Origin: JACRPI01 sp964385055
Lineage (GTDB): Archaea; Nanobdellota; Nanobdellia; Woesearchaeales; DSVV01
Direction: 5' to 3'
Assembly: GCA_964385055.1 (NCBI GenBank)
Contig: CAYLMH010000003.1
Location: 4,243 to 68,242, forward strand
Length of the DNA: 64,000 nt
The notes beneath the pieces were generated by a model. The model ran no database searches and was not told the origin of the DNA. It worked only from the letters and a program-made list of their open reading frames with translations. Positions 52,633 to 60,630 of the stretch are shown here, piece after piece; within the stretch, counting starts at the first letter, position 1; each line of letters begins with the position of its first letter. A program made the translations under genes and the position numbers.

Positions 52633-54321
52633 TCAGCTGACAGAAAGAGAAGAGACAAATTCGCTATACACTCCTTCAGCCCACGCTTCTGCAGCAGCTT
52701 TTCCAGCAGTGCCATGATTGTCAAAATGAACATCAGCGTCACACCCAAAAGAGGTTCCATCAGGACAAAAAGCGAAATCAGTGTAATCTTCTGAATCAAT
52801 AAATGTACAACCAGAATTTTCTACACTTTCTTTTATCGTATCTCTAAATTGGTGATAGGTTTCAATGTCAGGGTAATGGGGACCTTGAGGTGGGCCTGCC
52901 CAATAACAAGTAGATCCTTGATTGGTTATTTCTTCTGCAACACTGTTGACACTATTCTGTATTGTTTCTTCAGAAGAACCATACCATTCATAGCCATTAC
53001 TTGCAAAAGTGACAAACACGAGAGAAGGGGTATGTTTTTCAATAAGATTGCTGAGAAGCGGGGTATTTCCAGAATCAACTTTTTTGCTGGAACCATCATC
53101 ATACGTGTATTCTGCGTTACAAACAGAGCTAATAATAGATACTCCTTTTGTAAAGTATGATGGCGTCGATCCACACACTGCATATTTATTTGTCGTGTAA
53201 TCATCAGCTTTGAACAATGTGTAAAGCGTATCGCCATACGTGCCCATAGTTTGTGAATCTCCAATAATCAAAACGTTTTGTCCAGAAGTTTCAGCTAATA
53301 CAGAAGTTGAAGAGTCTTCTGTTGAACTTGTATCCGAAAGCTCTTGAAGAAGCGCGAGAAACTCTTCAGGAGTGTATACACCATATTGTTCACTAGTATA
53401 TCCATCTGCTTGAATATAAACAACAGCATAAACGAGGGTATCATCATTGGCTGCTTGCAGTTTTGTTGCTTCAGGCCCAGAAAGTTGTGTTTTGATATAT
53501 GCAACAACATCTGAAAGTGTAGTATATGTTGTTCTTTTATTCTCAGGATCAAGATACTTCCAAATTGTGCTTTCCTCAAGTGTATATTTTTTTGAAGAAC
53601 TATCGTAGGTAAGTTGTTGTTGATAAGAGTTAATACTCATAGCAGGTGTTTTATAATCAAGTGTTATTATTCCTCCAGAAGAAAGAAGAGAGACAAAATC
53701 ACTATCACTACTGGTCTCCACTTGTACATCACATTCCTTTGTGCAAATTCGAACAGTATCTTCTGTCTTTTTCAGATACACACTCTGGACACTTTCTGCG
53801 CCAAGCACAAGTGCAAACGAACAACTTCCTCCCTCAGTATATGTTCCACCAGTAAAAGAATAGTCTTTACCAAATGTTTCTACAGTTGCGCATTGTTCAA
53901 CGTCATCATTTTCCTTACATACTGTTGCAAAATCACTCGTCTTCTTGCAAAGACAGAGGCATCCTTCTGTACCAATTCCACACTGTTCAGGTTTTGGGTT
54001 TTCTATTTCACTAAGAATATTATATGATGGACAAATCCCTTTGTTTGCACGTTCTCCACTCTGGTATCCAACAATCGCATAATCTTCATCAACAAAAAGA
54101 GGATAGCTGCTGAACGAAGCACCCTCCTCCATGTTTGTAATGCTTGCGACAAGTTGTTCAAAGTTCCGTTTTGTTGCTTCTTCTGTATCCGGAACAAAGA
54201 CATCCCATATTTTGAATATGAAGATAGTGAGAAGAAGAATTGCTCCAACGCTGAGGACAACACGAATAACAGTGTCACTAGAAAGATCAAGTCCTCCTTG
54301 TGCTTTTTTACCTCTTATCAT
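52633..54321 (-). CDS. KKAQ-type anchored protein with C-terminal SGNH/GDSL esterase domain
   Basis: The ATG at 54321 gives MIRGKKAQGGLDLSSDTVIR and one hydrophobic helix; a longer frame to 54474 adds unrelated sequence. Residues 70-235 are Cys-rich, with CxCxCK pairs. The last 215 residues form an SGNH hydrolase: NVLIIGDSQTMG (catalytic Ser about 356), VCGSTPS, FVTFASNGYEW (Asn about 442) and DVHFDNHGTAGKAAAEAW (His about 532, with Asp nearby). Such domains include O-acetyl esterases acting on cell-wall glycans and other sugars. With a murein hydrolase in the same tract, wall sugar deacetylation is a fair guess. A TATA-like TTTATATAAC lies about 25 bases upstream. Confidence 0.85.
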   Translation of the reverse strand: MIRGKKAQGGLDLSSDTVIRVVLSVGAILLLTIFIFKIWDVFVPDTEEATKRNFEQLVASITNMEEGASFSSYPLFVDEDYAIVGYQSGERANKGICPSYNILSEIENPKPEQCGIGTEGCLCLCKKTSDFATVCKENDDVEQCATVETFGKDYSFTGGTYTEGGSCSFALVLGAESVQSVYLKKTEDTVRICTKECDVQVETSSDSDFVSLLSSGGIITLDYKTPAMSINSYQQQLTYDSSSKKYTLEESTIWKYLDPENKRTTYTTLSDVVAYIKTQLSGPEATKLQAANDDTLVYAVVYIQADGYTSEQYGVYTPEEFLALLQELSDTSSTEDSSTSVLAETSGQNVLIIGDSQTMGTYGDTLYTLFKADDYTTNKYAVCGSTPSYFTKGVSIISSVCNAEYTYDDGSSKKVDSGNTPLLSNLIEKHTPSLVFVTFASNGYEWYGSSEETIQNSVNSVAEEITNQGSTCYWAGPPQGPHYPDIETYHQFRDTIKESVENSGCTFIDSEDYTDFAFCPDGTSFGCDADVHFDNHGTAGKAAAEAWAEGVYSEFVSSLSVS

Positions 54322-54440
54322 AGTTTTTACATTTCTGTGAGAAGAGTTATATAAATTTTCGCAAAGAGGATCCATCTGATCTTTCGAGTGATGCAATGCC
54401 TTTTTTCTTCCATATGAAATGAAGGTAAACCTTTTCTCTA

Positions 54441-54622
54441 AAAAATAACCCCATTCACCGAATTTCTCTTCCAAATTTTTTTCTCTTTTGTTAGTTACTT
54501 CGGTTCATGGGTCCCCCTGACAGTACAAGGTCTGCTGGTGCGTGTATTTTCTCTGCTGCTGAGAAAATATTCGCTTTGCTCCCCCATGAATCGCCTTATT
54601 GCCTTTTGGAATCCCTAAGTAA
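54441..54622 (-). repeat. Full copy of the dispersed intergenic element with an enlarged terminal hairpin
   Basis: On the minus strand it opens CTTAGGGATTCCAAAAGGC, has AAGGCGATTCATGGGGGAGC, GCGAATATTTTCTCAGC, ACACGCACCAGCAGACC, and GTCAGGGGGACCCAT. The closing hairpin is CCCAT-GA-ACCGAA (54499-54511) pairing over about 36 bases with TTCGGT-GA-ATGGG (54450-54462), then GTTATTTTTT. The lower CCCAT/ATGGG stem is as in the other copies, and the GA/GA step could form tandem sheared pairs. It follows the operon ending at 54705 on the same strand. Confidence 0.65.
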
Positions 54623-54704
54623 TTTTATTCATTGAGATATGAAAAAACAAAATTCTGAAAATGTCGCAGACAATACATCCCTTTTTTAGAAAAATCTTCA
54701 TCTA

Positions 54705-55001
54705 TTACTTTGTGTCTGTTGTTGTACTCTCAGAAGTACTTTCTTTATCGCTGCCAGTAATGCCTTCAAAAATATTTTTGAGACCGCCTTCTTCCTTCGT
54801 TTTTTCATCAATTTGACCTTGAACGCCACCAGTGGTCTCTCCCCATTTTCCAAAGATGCTATTCATCACAAAAAAGACAACAACCATAAAGATCAATGCA
54901 ATAACGAGGGTCACAAGCCAAAAATTCATATCTCCTTTTCGAAAAAATTGCAACTGTCGCTTTGCTCCAAAGCAATTTTTTTGTTGAATGCCATTCTTCA
55001 T
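54705..55001 (-). CDS. Small pilin-signal-type membrane protein
   Basis: The 98-residue protein has a 24-residue basic leader ending RKGD, then MNFWLVTLVIALIFMVVVFF, an amphipathic segment and an acidic Ser/Thr-rich tail (STSESTTTDTK). AGGTGA lies 5 bases before the ATG at 55001. The layout of a cleavable basic leader directly before one hydrophobic helix is that of archaeal pilins. It is the last gene of a run with 55010 and 55366, followed by the element at 54441. Function unknown. Confidence 0.7.
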   Translation of the reverse strand: MKNGIQQKNCFGAKRQLQFFRKGDMNFWLVTLVIALIFMVVVFFVMNSIFGKWGETTGGVQGQIDEKTKEEGGLKNIFEGITGSDKESTSESTTTDTK

Positions 55002-55009
55002 AATTTCAC

Positions 55010-55363
55010 CTATTTTTTACAGCAGACTTCTGAAGATTCTTCGCATGCAGCAAAATAAAGTTGTTCTCCAGTGCAGTCTGTTTCACAGCTGCCGCCTTTT
55101 CCTTCGCAGGTGTTGAGGCAGCATTCTTTATTTTCAGGACAACTAAAGTCCGCAGTTGTTCCGCTGTAGCATGTTCCTGTATCCACGCAAACGCCTCCTT
55201 TATTTTCACATGCACCAAGTTCCCCACTAAATAATGCAAATTTGCCGCCCATAATATAGACAACGACAATAAAAAAAATCAGTGCAAGTGCTGCTAACAC
55301 AACAACTTGAATAGTCATGTCTGCTTTCTTTTCAGTAATAATTTGTTCTATTTTTCTCATCAT
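55010..55363 (-). CDS. Pilin-signal-type protein with a disulfide-rich outer domain
   Basis: The 117-residue protein has a leader ending TEKKAD, a hydrophobic helix (TIQVVVLAALALIFFIVVVYI) and then two similar Cys modules: CENKGGVCVDTGTCY...CPENKECC and CEGKGGSCETDC...CEESSEVCC. Each has the CxxKGGxC start and CC end of small knotted domains, as in toxins and carbohydrate-binding peptides. GAGGAA precedes the tandem ATGs. The exposed, disulfide-rich head on a pilin-like stalk suggests a binding tip; this is inference. Confidence 0.75.
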   Translation of the reverse strand: MMRKIEQIITEKKADMTIQVVVLAALALIFFIVVVYIMGGKFALFSGELGACENKGGVCVDTGTCYSGTTADFSCPENKECCLNTCEGKGGSCETDCTGEQLYFAACEESSEVCCKK

Positions 55364-55365
55364 GC

Positions 55366-56088
55366 TTATTCCTCAGTTGCTTGAGTATATAAATCTGCAA
55401 GTATTATTTTTGAAAGGTCTTCAATAGTAATACATTCTCCATCATATTCTTTGTTATTGTTTGCGTCTGTTAAAGGTTCTCCTTCATCCCAGCAGCCATT
55501 GTTGTTGCTATCTGTAAACTCTTCTCCATCATATAGTTCATCATTATCTGTATCTTTAAACCAGTAAAATACTAATTCATTATTGAGAGTTACATAGTGC
55601 TGTTGGGGAATATGGATATAATCCTTTCCATCAATCTCTATTTTTCCTCGTACTTCCTCTAAAATAAGAATCTCGCTTAATTTTTTGTTAGATACAGATT
55701 CAGAAAGAGCATATTGTTCTTTTATAGCAGCGCATTCTTCCTCAGAATCCCACCAGCCACAGAGATCCTCATTCTCTTCAGAAAACGTTTCATGAAAAGC
55801 AGACTCAAGATTCCATCCTTTTCCATAAGCTTGTTTGACAATGACAAGATAGCCGCTCTTACTATCTTGCGCTACTTTCTCTATGGGAATCTCTTTATCC
55901 GCATCAATCCTTTCTTCATCAATTGTCTCTTCAGGAACAGTCTGTTCTTCAAATTCAAATCCAAGTCCTTCAAAGAATTCTTTTGCATGATCAATAGTTT
56001 TTGGAACAAAAATAAATGCAGCAGAAACAAGAAAGAATCCTGCAAGAATAAATAAAATAAGTTGAAAATTCAGTTCTGCTTTTTTCAT
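55366..56088 (-). CDS. KKAE-type anchored protein with calcium-type acidic repeats
   Basis: The 240-residue protein starts MKKAELNFQLILFILAGFFL, a very short class III-type leader with the hydrophobic helix. The outer part has a mixed alpha/beta domain and ends in acidic Asn/Asp repeats (DTDNDELYDGEEFTDSNNNG, CWDEGEPLTDANNNKEYDGE) of the EF-hand or dockerin-like calcium-binding kind. Its ATG overlaps the TGA of the 47-residue peptide upstream, so the two are coupled. Function unknown. Confidence 0.72.
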   Translation of the reverse strand: MKKAELNFQLILFILAGFFLVSAAFIFVPKTIDHAKEFFEGLGFEFEEQTVPEETIDEERIDADKEIPIEKVAQDSKSGYLVIVKQAYGKGWNLESAFHETFSEENEDLCGWWDSEEECAAIKEQYALSESVSNKKLSEILILEEVRGKIEIDGKDYIHIPQQHYVTLNNELVFYWFKDTDNDELYDGEEFTDSNNNGCWDEGEPLTDANNNKEYDGECITIEDLSKIILADLYTQATEE

Positions 56089-56228
56089 CCTAACCAGTCC
56101 AGGAATTCAAAGAGTTTTCCTCCTTGAAGTTTGATAATAAAAAGAATCACCACAAGTCCAATCAAAAGCCAGACCAGCATGACGAGCCACGTCGGCATAT
56201 CTCCTTTTTTGTTGAAAATGTGTTTCAT
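56085..56228 (-). CDS. 47-residue pilin-like peptide
   Basis: ATG at 56228, TGA at 56085-56087 overlapping the ATG of the next gene (ATGA). The product is MKHIFNKKGDMPTWLVMLVW, a hydrophobic helix to LVVILFIIKLQGG, then KLFEFLDWLG. The NKKGD leader beside the helix is the same signal as in its neighbours, for example RKGDMNFW at 54705-55001. Too short to hold an outer domain, it could be a filament or membrane scaffold subunit. Confidence 0.65.
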   Translation of the reverse strand: MKHIFNKKGDMPTWLVMLVWLLIGLVVILFIIKLQGGKLFEFLDWLG

Positions 56229-56232
56229 AGTA

Positions 56233-56655
56233 TCACGCGTTTATTTTCTTTTTTATTTCAAAAACAATTTCTTTCTTCATCAAAAACATTTTTTCTATTA
56301 AAAGGTTCCCTTCTTCAAGACCAATTTTTTTACCATAATAATTAATTCCATTCCTTGCATAGCGAAAGCGGTCAAAAAGAAAGAGATCAAAAGAAGGAAG
56401 AAGTTCTTTAAGCAATTTCCCAAGACAATCATGATTCCCTACTTTGTATCCATGTAAAAGAGCGTATGCTTCAAGAATTTCTCGCAATGCGTCATATGCC
56501 ATAGGGAAAAAAGCATTAATGCTTATATCATTAGGTGATGCATTTTTAGCAGCATCCTCTTTAATGTCTGACATCTCAAGGATAGAGGTAATGAGATTTG
56601 TATCAATTCTTGTTCTTCTTATAATTCCTGTACTTTTACATTCATTTATATCCAT
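56233..56655 (-). CDS. HEPN-domain protein paired with a nucleotidyltransferase
   Basis: The 140-residue helical protein contains AFFPMAYDALREILEAYALLHG and, near the end, FRYARNGINYYGKKI, the RN..xYxG form of the HEPN signature; the His of the ribonuclease motif Rx4-6H is not kept, so it may not cut RNA. It overlaps the upstream MNT gene by 10 bases. HEPN/MNT pairs act as toxin-antitoxin or signalling modules in which the nucleotidyltransferase modifies the HEPN partner. It is inserted between two pilin-signal gene runs. Confidence 0.75.
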   Translation of the reverse strand: MDINECKSTGIIRRTRIDTNLITSILEMSDIKEDAAKNASPNDISINAFFPMAYDALREILEAYALLHGYKVGNHDCLGKLLKELLPSFDLFLFDRFRYARNGINYYGKKIGLEEGNLLIEKMFLMKKEIVFEIKKKINA

Positions 56656-57170
56656 TTGATTTCCCCTTGAAGTAATATGCCGCTTAAGACATTATTAATT
56701 AAATGTTCGTTTCTAAGCTCTTTGAGGTTTTTTACAAGGAATATTTGAAGTTCTCGACCAAGTTTCTTTCGATAAAATTCTTTTTCTGGAAAATCTTTTG
56801 TTTTTTCGCTAATAACAACAAGATCAAAATCGCTTTCAGAAGTATCATATCCATGCGCTGCTGAACCAAAGAGAATAATTGTTGGTTTTATGTAAAATGC
56901 ATCAAATGCGGTAATTAATCCCGACTGGCGGATTTTTGTGATAGTATAATAAATTTTTAAATCTCTGTAGGAAGTGCTTTCAACATTTGCTTTATATAAA
57001 TCAAGCATCCTTTCTTGATGATAGTGGAGCAATCCTTTTTTTGCAAAGAGTTTAAGGTGTTTACTTGCGGTTGCAGGCGCTATTCGTAAACGAGAAGCAA
57101 CTTCACGAACATTATATTCTCTATAAGGTTCTTCAAAAAAAAGGCGCAAAATGTTTAATTCTTTGAACAT
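56646..57170 (-). CDS. Winged helix fused to a minimal nucleotidyltransferase (MNT)
   Basis: Residues 1-75 are a winged helix (REYNVREVASRLRIAPATASK, HLKLFAKKGLLHYHQ) and residues 95-174 a minimal nucleotidyltransferase with ILFGSAAHGYDTSESDFDLVVIS, that is GS...SDxDL with both metal-binding Asp. It is the antitoxin-like partner of the HEPN protein; the winged helix would allow self-repression. A perfect palindrome at 57183-57198 overlaps the TATA region, about 28 bases before the ATG. Confidence 0.82.
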   Translation of the reverse strand: MFKELNILRLFFEEPYREYNVREVASRLRIAPATASKHLKLFAKKGLLHYHQERMLDLYKANVESTSYRDLKIYYTITKIRQSGLITAFDAFYIKPTIILFGSAAHGYDTSESDFDLVVISEKTKDFPEKEFYRKKLGRELQIFLVKNLKELRNEHLINNVLSGILLQGEIKWI

Positions 57171-57182
57171 CTGTTCATATTA

Positions 57183-57198
57183 TTAAACAGTTGTTTAA
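57183..57198. promoter_or_regulatory. Palindromic operator candidate for the MNT/HEPN operon
   Basis: TTAAACA-GT-TGTTTAA is a perfect 7-bp inverted repeat with a 2-base centre. It overlaps the AT-rich promoter element (ATATTTAAAC on the minus strand) 13-28 bases before the MNT ATG. A winged-helix dimer encoded by the first gene could bind it. Confidence 0.5.
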
Positions 57199-57234
57199 AT
57201 ATTTTTCTATTGTCCAAATTTATTGACGAGAAGA

Positions 57235-58086
57235 TCAAGAAGCTCTATCCTGTTTCACAGGCAACACTTCACAATTCAGTTGGTTGAGCGCATCTGTGGT
57301 ATACGGATAAAGCAAAATCCCGCTGTCCCAGTCTGCAGTTTTTTCGCTGCCAAGCGCATAGCCACCAGCAGTTCCTGCAACAGTGCTTCCTGCAATCAAT
57401 AAACCAGCAGGAAGTCCAACTCCGCTAAACACAAGCACAGCGCCAGTTGCAAGACCAACGCCTGCGCCAGTTCCTGTGCTCCATATTTTGTTCATGTATC
57501 CTTTTTTTCCATAGAGAAACAACACTGCGTAATCATCTTTTGTATTAATAGAATCTTCAGTTTCTTTATCATACAATAATTGCAGTGCATCATCGGATTG
57601 AAAGCCTTGAAGGTAGTCAGTGTACGACATTGGTTCATGACTATAAAGAAGCGGTGCAGGGTTATCGTCGAGATAATCTAAAACACCAGAGATTTCCTGC
57701 GGTGCACTGTCAAATTCCAAGACACTGCAAAGGACGCAATACTGTGTGGTGCCGAATTGTGTTTCAAACACTTCATATTGTCCTTCGCTCATTTTATACC
57801 AGCAGTCTGCAAGTGCATCAGCAGCTTCTTCTTTAATATCCTCAGGATCAACGCTTTCGATAGAAACATATTCTGTAGGACACTGCACTTCATCATAAAG
57901 TTCCATGCCACCAATGTTGCCGATTGCGTTAATCTCAATGCTCTTTCTACAAGTGTCAGGAATATTTTGTGCAGTTCCCACTGCTGCGGTTTTCTGATAA
58001 AAAATAAGAAGGACAACAAGGACAAGTCCTAAAATAATAAGTCCTAACAAAAATTCCATTTGCATTGCTTTTTTGTTGGTTTTCAT
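57235..58086 (-). CDS. KKAM-type anchored protein with an internal glycine-zipper segment
   Basis: The 283-residue protein starts MKTNKKAMQMEFLLGLIILG, leader plus helix. The outer domain has the pattern C...CP...CWYKMSEGQYEVF...CVLCSVLEFD, shared with the paralogue upstream. Residues 205-245 are a Gly/Ala-rich hydrophobic run (GAGVGLATGAVLVFSGVGLP, LLIAGSTVAGTAGGYALG) of glycine-zipper type that could enter a membrane. It is the last gene of the run starting at 58987, 8 bases after its paralogue. Function unknown. Confidence 0.72.
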   Translation of the reverse strand: MKTNKKAMQMEFLLGLIILGLVLVVLLIFYQKTAAVGTAQNIPDTCRKSIEINAIGNIGGMELYDEVQCPTEYVSIESVDPEDIKEEAADALADCWYKMSEGQYEVFETQFGTTQYCVLCSVLEFDSAPQEISGVLDYLDDNPAPLLYSHEPMSYTDYLQGFQSDDALQLLYDKETEDSINTKDDYAVLFLYGKKGYMNKIWSTGTGAGVGLATGAVLVFSGVGLPAGLLIAGSTVAGTAGGYALGSEKTADWDSGILLYPYTTDALNQLNCEVLPVKQDRAS

Positions 58087-58094
58087 GGTTGAGT

Positions 58095-58859
58095 TTAACT
58101 ATAAGTATAGTCGCATCCAGCTTGTGCTATTGTTTCTGTTGGTCCAACGAGAATGGAATTGCATTGATAATCAACACCAAAAAGTTCATAGTGATGCGCT
58201 TTAAACAGAATATCGTACGGTTTGCTCGCGTCAATATCTCCATTGTTTGTGATGCCTATATTTCCTGTTGAAGAAAATTGAGAACATTCTCCGACAGGAG
58301 ATAGGCGATAGATATAATCATAATACGTAATTCCTTCTTGCTGTTGGACAGAAAGAGGAATAGTTGTTTCTTGAATATAGGATGCAAGGTTTCCGATACT
58401 CTCTTCAGAAGGTTTTTCAAATTCAATGTGGCTGCATATCACGCAAATGTCATCAAAGCCATAAAGAATATTATCGTCGAACATATCAACCTCTCCTTCT
58501 CCCATTTTATACCAGCATTCGCGCATTTCATCAGCAAAAACTTGTTTCACATTATCTGAATAATCTTCTTCATTTTCAGAAGCATAATCTCTCTCGCTGT
58601 CAGCAACAGTGTAGGATTCAGCAGAAAGAACAATATTTTTTCGAGGGCATTCAAGATCAAGTGTGCTAATGCCTAAGCTAACATCCGAAATTTTGCCAGA
58701 AGCGACAACGCTGAGTCTGCAACTTTCGACATCTCCTTTACTTGTCATCCAATCAAAAACACGAGCAGAAAAAAATGCAAGAACTAAAACAACCATCACA
58801 AGAATAAGAAGACCCATAGTCACTTTCTGCGCTTCCACTTCTCCTTTTTTGCTTTTCAT
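58095..58859 (-). CDS. KKGE-type anchored protein, paralogue of the downstream gene
   Basis: The ATG at 58859 (or 58862) gives MKSKKGEVEAQKVTMGLLIL, a class III-type leader and helix. The outer domain repeats the motif order of the downstream protein: C...LDLECP...ECWYKMGEGEVDMF...CVICSHIEFE, then YYDYIYRL. It lacks the glycine-zipper segment and ends with a Cys pair (QCNSILVG...GCDYTYS). It is in one operon with the 39-residue peptide before it and the paralogue after it. Function unknown. Confidence 0.72.
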   Translation of the reverse strand: MKSKKGEVEAQKVTMGLLILVMVVLVLAFFSARVFDWMTSKGDVESCRLSVVASGKISDVSLGISTLDLECPRKNIVLSAESYTVADSERDYASENEEDYSDNVKQVFADEMRECWYKMGEGEVDMFDDNILYGFDDICVICSHIEFEKPSEESIGNLASYIQETTIPLSVQQQEGITYYDYIYRLSPVGECSQFSSTGNIGITNNGDIDASKPYDILFKAHHYELFGVDYQCNSILVGPTETIAQAGCDYTYS

Positions 58860-58867
58860 CATGAAAA

Positions 58868-58987
58868 TCACAATCCAAAGATCATACTTAATTTATCTTT
58901 TACACCAACAACAAGAATAATGAGAAGGACAATAAACAGAATGAGAAGAATTATTTGTGTTTCAGTCATTGCTTTTTTATTAGCCAT
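58868..58987 (-). CDS. 39-residue pilin-like peptide, first gene of its operon
   Basis: ATG at 58987, TGA at 58868-58870. The product is MANKKAMTETQ, a hydrophobic helix (IILLILFIVLLIILVVGV) and KDKLSMIFGL. NKKAM is the same signal as in 57235-58086. A TATA-like TTTATATACG lies 27 bases before the ATG, making it the leaderless first frame of the operon. Like the 44- and 47-residue peptides it has nothing beyond leader, helix and a few residues. Confidence 0.65.
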   Translation of the reverse strand: MANKKAMTETQIILLILFIVLLIILVVGVKDKLSMIFGL

Positions 58988-59085
58988 ACCTATTTTCTAG
59001 GAGGAGACGTATATAAATTTTCGTATAAAGAGGAGATATGGAATAGAGTCGCAAACATTTCTCTTTCATTTTATAATAAAAAAAA

Positions 59086-59222
59086 GATTAGGGATTCAAA
59101 AGGACGGTGAGGCGATTCAAGCAGCAGCAAAAGGAATATTCGCCAAACAACAAGCAAATACACGCACCAGCAAAAGTAAAAAATGTCAGGGGGACCCATT
59201 GCAGCAGCAATGGGGTATTATT
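59086..59222 (+). repeat. Full copy of the dispersed intergenic element, reference copy
   Basis: It starts GATTAGGGATTCAAAAGGAC, continues GAGGCGATTCAAGCAGCAGC, GAATATTCGCCAAACAAC, ACACGCACCAGCAAAAG, and ends GTCAGGGGGACCCATTGC with hairpin CCCATTGC-AGCA-GCAATGGG at 59195-59214. It is on the plus strand between minus-strand genes, so it does not end their transcripts. Nothing else is seen in 59030-59274. Confidence 0.75.
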
Positions 59223-59274
59223 GAACTATAAAACCAAGCAGAAGATGAGAATATAAAGAAAATAAAAAAATCAA

Positions 59275-59547
59275 TCAACCAATGACAGGAATGCAACACA
59301 CTTGGCTGCTATCTACTTCACCATCATCGTCGAGGCAACTGCGAGAATTATCTTGCACGTAACCAGGCGAGCAGCTGTAATCGCAGACATTGCCGCTAAT
59401 GGACTCGCAGTTCGCAGTTGTGGTTGCAAATTGTCCAATCTTTCCAGTAAAGATAAACGCCAACACAACTAAGACTAATAATGCAAGTACTGCAATAATA
59501 ATAACGTTGATAGACATGCCCTGTCCTTTTTTCATAAATTGTTTCAT
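59275..59547 (-). CDS. Small KKGQ-type pilin-like protein with a Cys-rich head
   Basis: The 90-residue protein starts MKQFMKKGQGMSINVIIIAV, the most canonical class III signal here, then a hydrophobic helix and a 45-residue head with six Cys (CESISGNVCDYSC, SCLDDDGE, CC). GAGGTG lies 7 bases before the ATG at 59547. The CC pair near the end recalls the head of the protein at 55010-55363. It probably stands in a filament or at the membrane with its disulfide-bonded head outside. Confidence 0.72.
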   Translation of the reverse strand: MKQFMKKGQGMSINVIIIAVLALLVLVVLAFIFTGKIGQFATTTANCESISGNVCDYSCSPGYVQDNSRSCLDDDGEVDSSQVCCIPVIG

Positions 59548-59613
59548 AAAAACACCTCTTTTCTGATTTCATGCAGTTCAGGATATTTAAATCTTATTGA
59601 CAAATGCGAATTT

Positions 59614-60150
59614 CTAGCTAAACCCACATCCCCCAATACATAAATACACATTCAAATCTTGTTGGCTTGGATATAACCGTAATGCAAATGGTTCTGTTGT
59701 TCCGCCCATGGATGCAGACAAATTACCGCTGGAATAATAAATAATTTGTTGATTTGGAGGTGCAGCTGCAACAAATTCATATCCTGTGTCTGCATATCCC
59801 CATTGATCAAGCGTCTGTGACAAAATCGTTGCAATCGTCGCATTCGCATAGGGACAAGAATTTTGTCCATCACTACAGCTGATACTGCCGCCAGAAAATG
59901 GATTCTTTGCGCAATCGATAAGGAGATCTTGAATGGTGGTATCATCAGTACATCCAGAGGACGTTTGAAAAAACGTATTAACAAGAGCCTCAACCAGTAT
60001 GCTGGCTTCATAACGCAGTGTCATATCAGTATTCTCCCGAGTAAAAACAACTTTCACAACAAAAAGCAATGCAAGAGAAAGAATAACTACAATAATCATG
60101 AGTCCCATCATTTCAATTTGTCCTTTCCGCAATATCATCTTTCGGATCAT
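59614..60150 (-). CDS. KGQ-type anchored pilin-like protein
   Basis: The 178-residue protein has leader MIRKMILRKGQIEMM, a helix (LMIIVVILSLALLFVVKVVF), and an outer domain with Cys at GCTDD, DCAKN, CSDGQNSC and CIGGCG. Size and layout match pseudopilins. It overlaps the upstream gene by 4 bases, so it belongs to the operon that begins at 61692. Confidence 0.72.
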   Translation of the reverse strand: MIRKMILRKGQIEMMGLMIIVVILSLALLFVVKVVFTRENTDMTLRYEASILVEALVNTFFQTSSGCTDDTTIQDLLIDCAKNPFSGGSISCSDGQNSCPYANATIATILSQTLDQWGYADTGYEFVAAAPPNQQIIYYSSGNLSASMGGTTEPFALRLYPSQQDLNVYLCIGGCGFS

Positions 60151-60629
60151 GAGTACACCTCAATGGTAATGTATCCAAAACTATAGCTATCAGTGACAGG
60201 ATCGTAAAGCGTGACAGGTGTCCGAAACGGTTGAGCGCCACTGCTTTCTGCAGCATAAGGATATTCATAGAGTATAACTTCTTCAGACGTCGGATACACA
60301 GAAGTAACCACAACACCAGAGTTTTTGAAAACAATGGAACTATAATACAATGAGTTGTCTGCAATGGTTGCTTGCAGTGCTTCAATTTTCGAAAGATCAT
60401 AACAATCAAAAACAACAGTTGCATCAATAGTGCAGGGAATTTCCGCAAGATGCCGAACTCGTTGTTCAACAGCAATTGCGTCGAGTTCTTGCGCTTCCTG
60501 CGCTTCTTGTTTACCAGTAAACAATTGAATCTTCGCGTAAAAAACCATTCCTCCTGCAAGAAGAATAAAAAAAATGATGAGCACAATAATGGTCTCTCCT
60601 GTTTTCAATTGTGCTTTTTTCTGCGTCAT
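60147..60629 (-). CDS. KKAQ-type anchored pilin-like protein
   Basis: The ATG at 60629 overlaps the end region of the gene before it and gives MTQKKAQLKTGETIIVLIIF, leader and helix; the frame extends to 60683 without a better start. The outer part (about 125 residues) has two Cys (IPCTIDATVVFDCY) and several Tyr-rich strands. It lies between two other pilin-type genes, with a 4-base overlap at its end. Function unknown. Confidence 0.72.
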   Translation of the reverse strand: MTQKKAQLKTGETIIVLIIFFILLAGGMVFYAKIQLFTGKQEAQEAQELDAIAVEQRVRHLAEIPCTIDATVVFDCYDLSKIEALQATIADNSLYYSSIVFKNSGVVVTSVYPTSEEVILYEYPYAAESSGAQPFRTPVTLYDPVTDSYSFGYITIEVYS

Positions 60630-60630
60630 G

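Noticed and set aside
59195..59214. Terminal hairpins of the dispersed element as integron attC sites
   Set aside because: No GTTRRRY-type core sites or paired L/R boxes are seen, and there is no integrase or gene-cassette array in the window.
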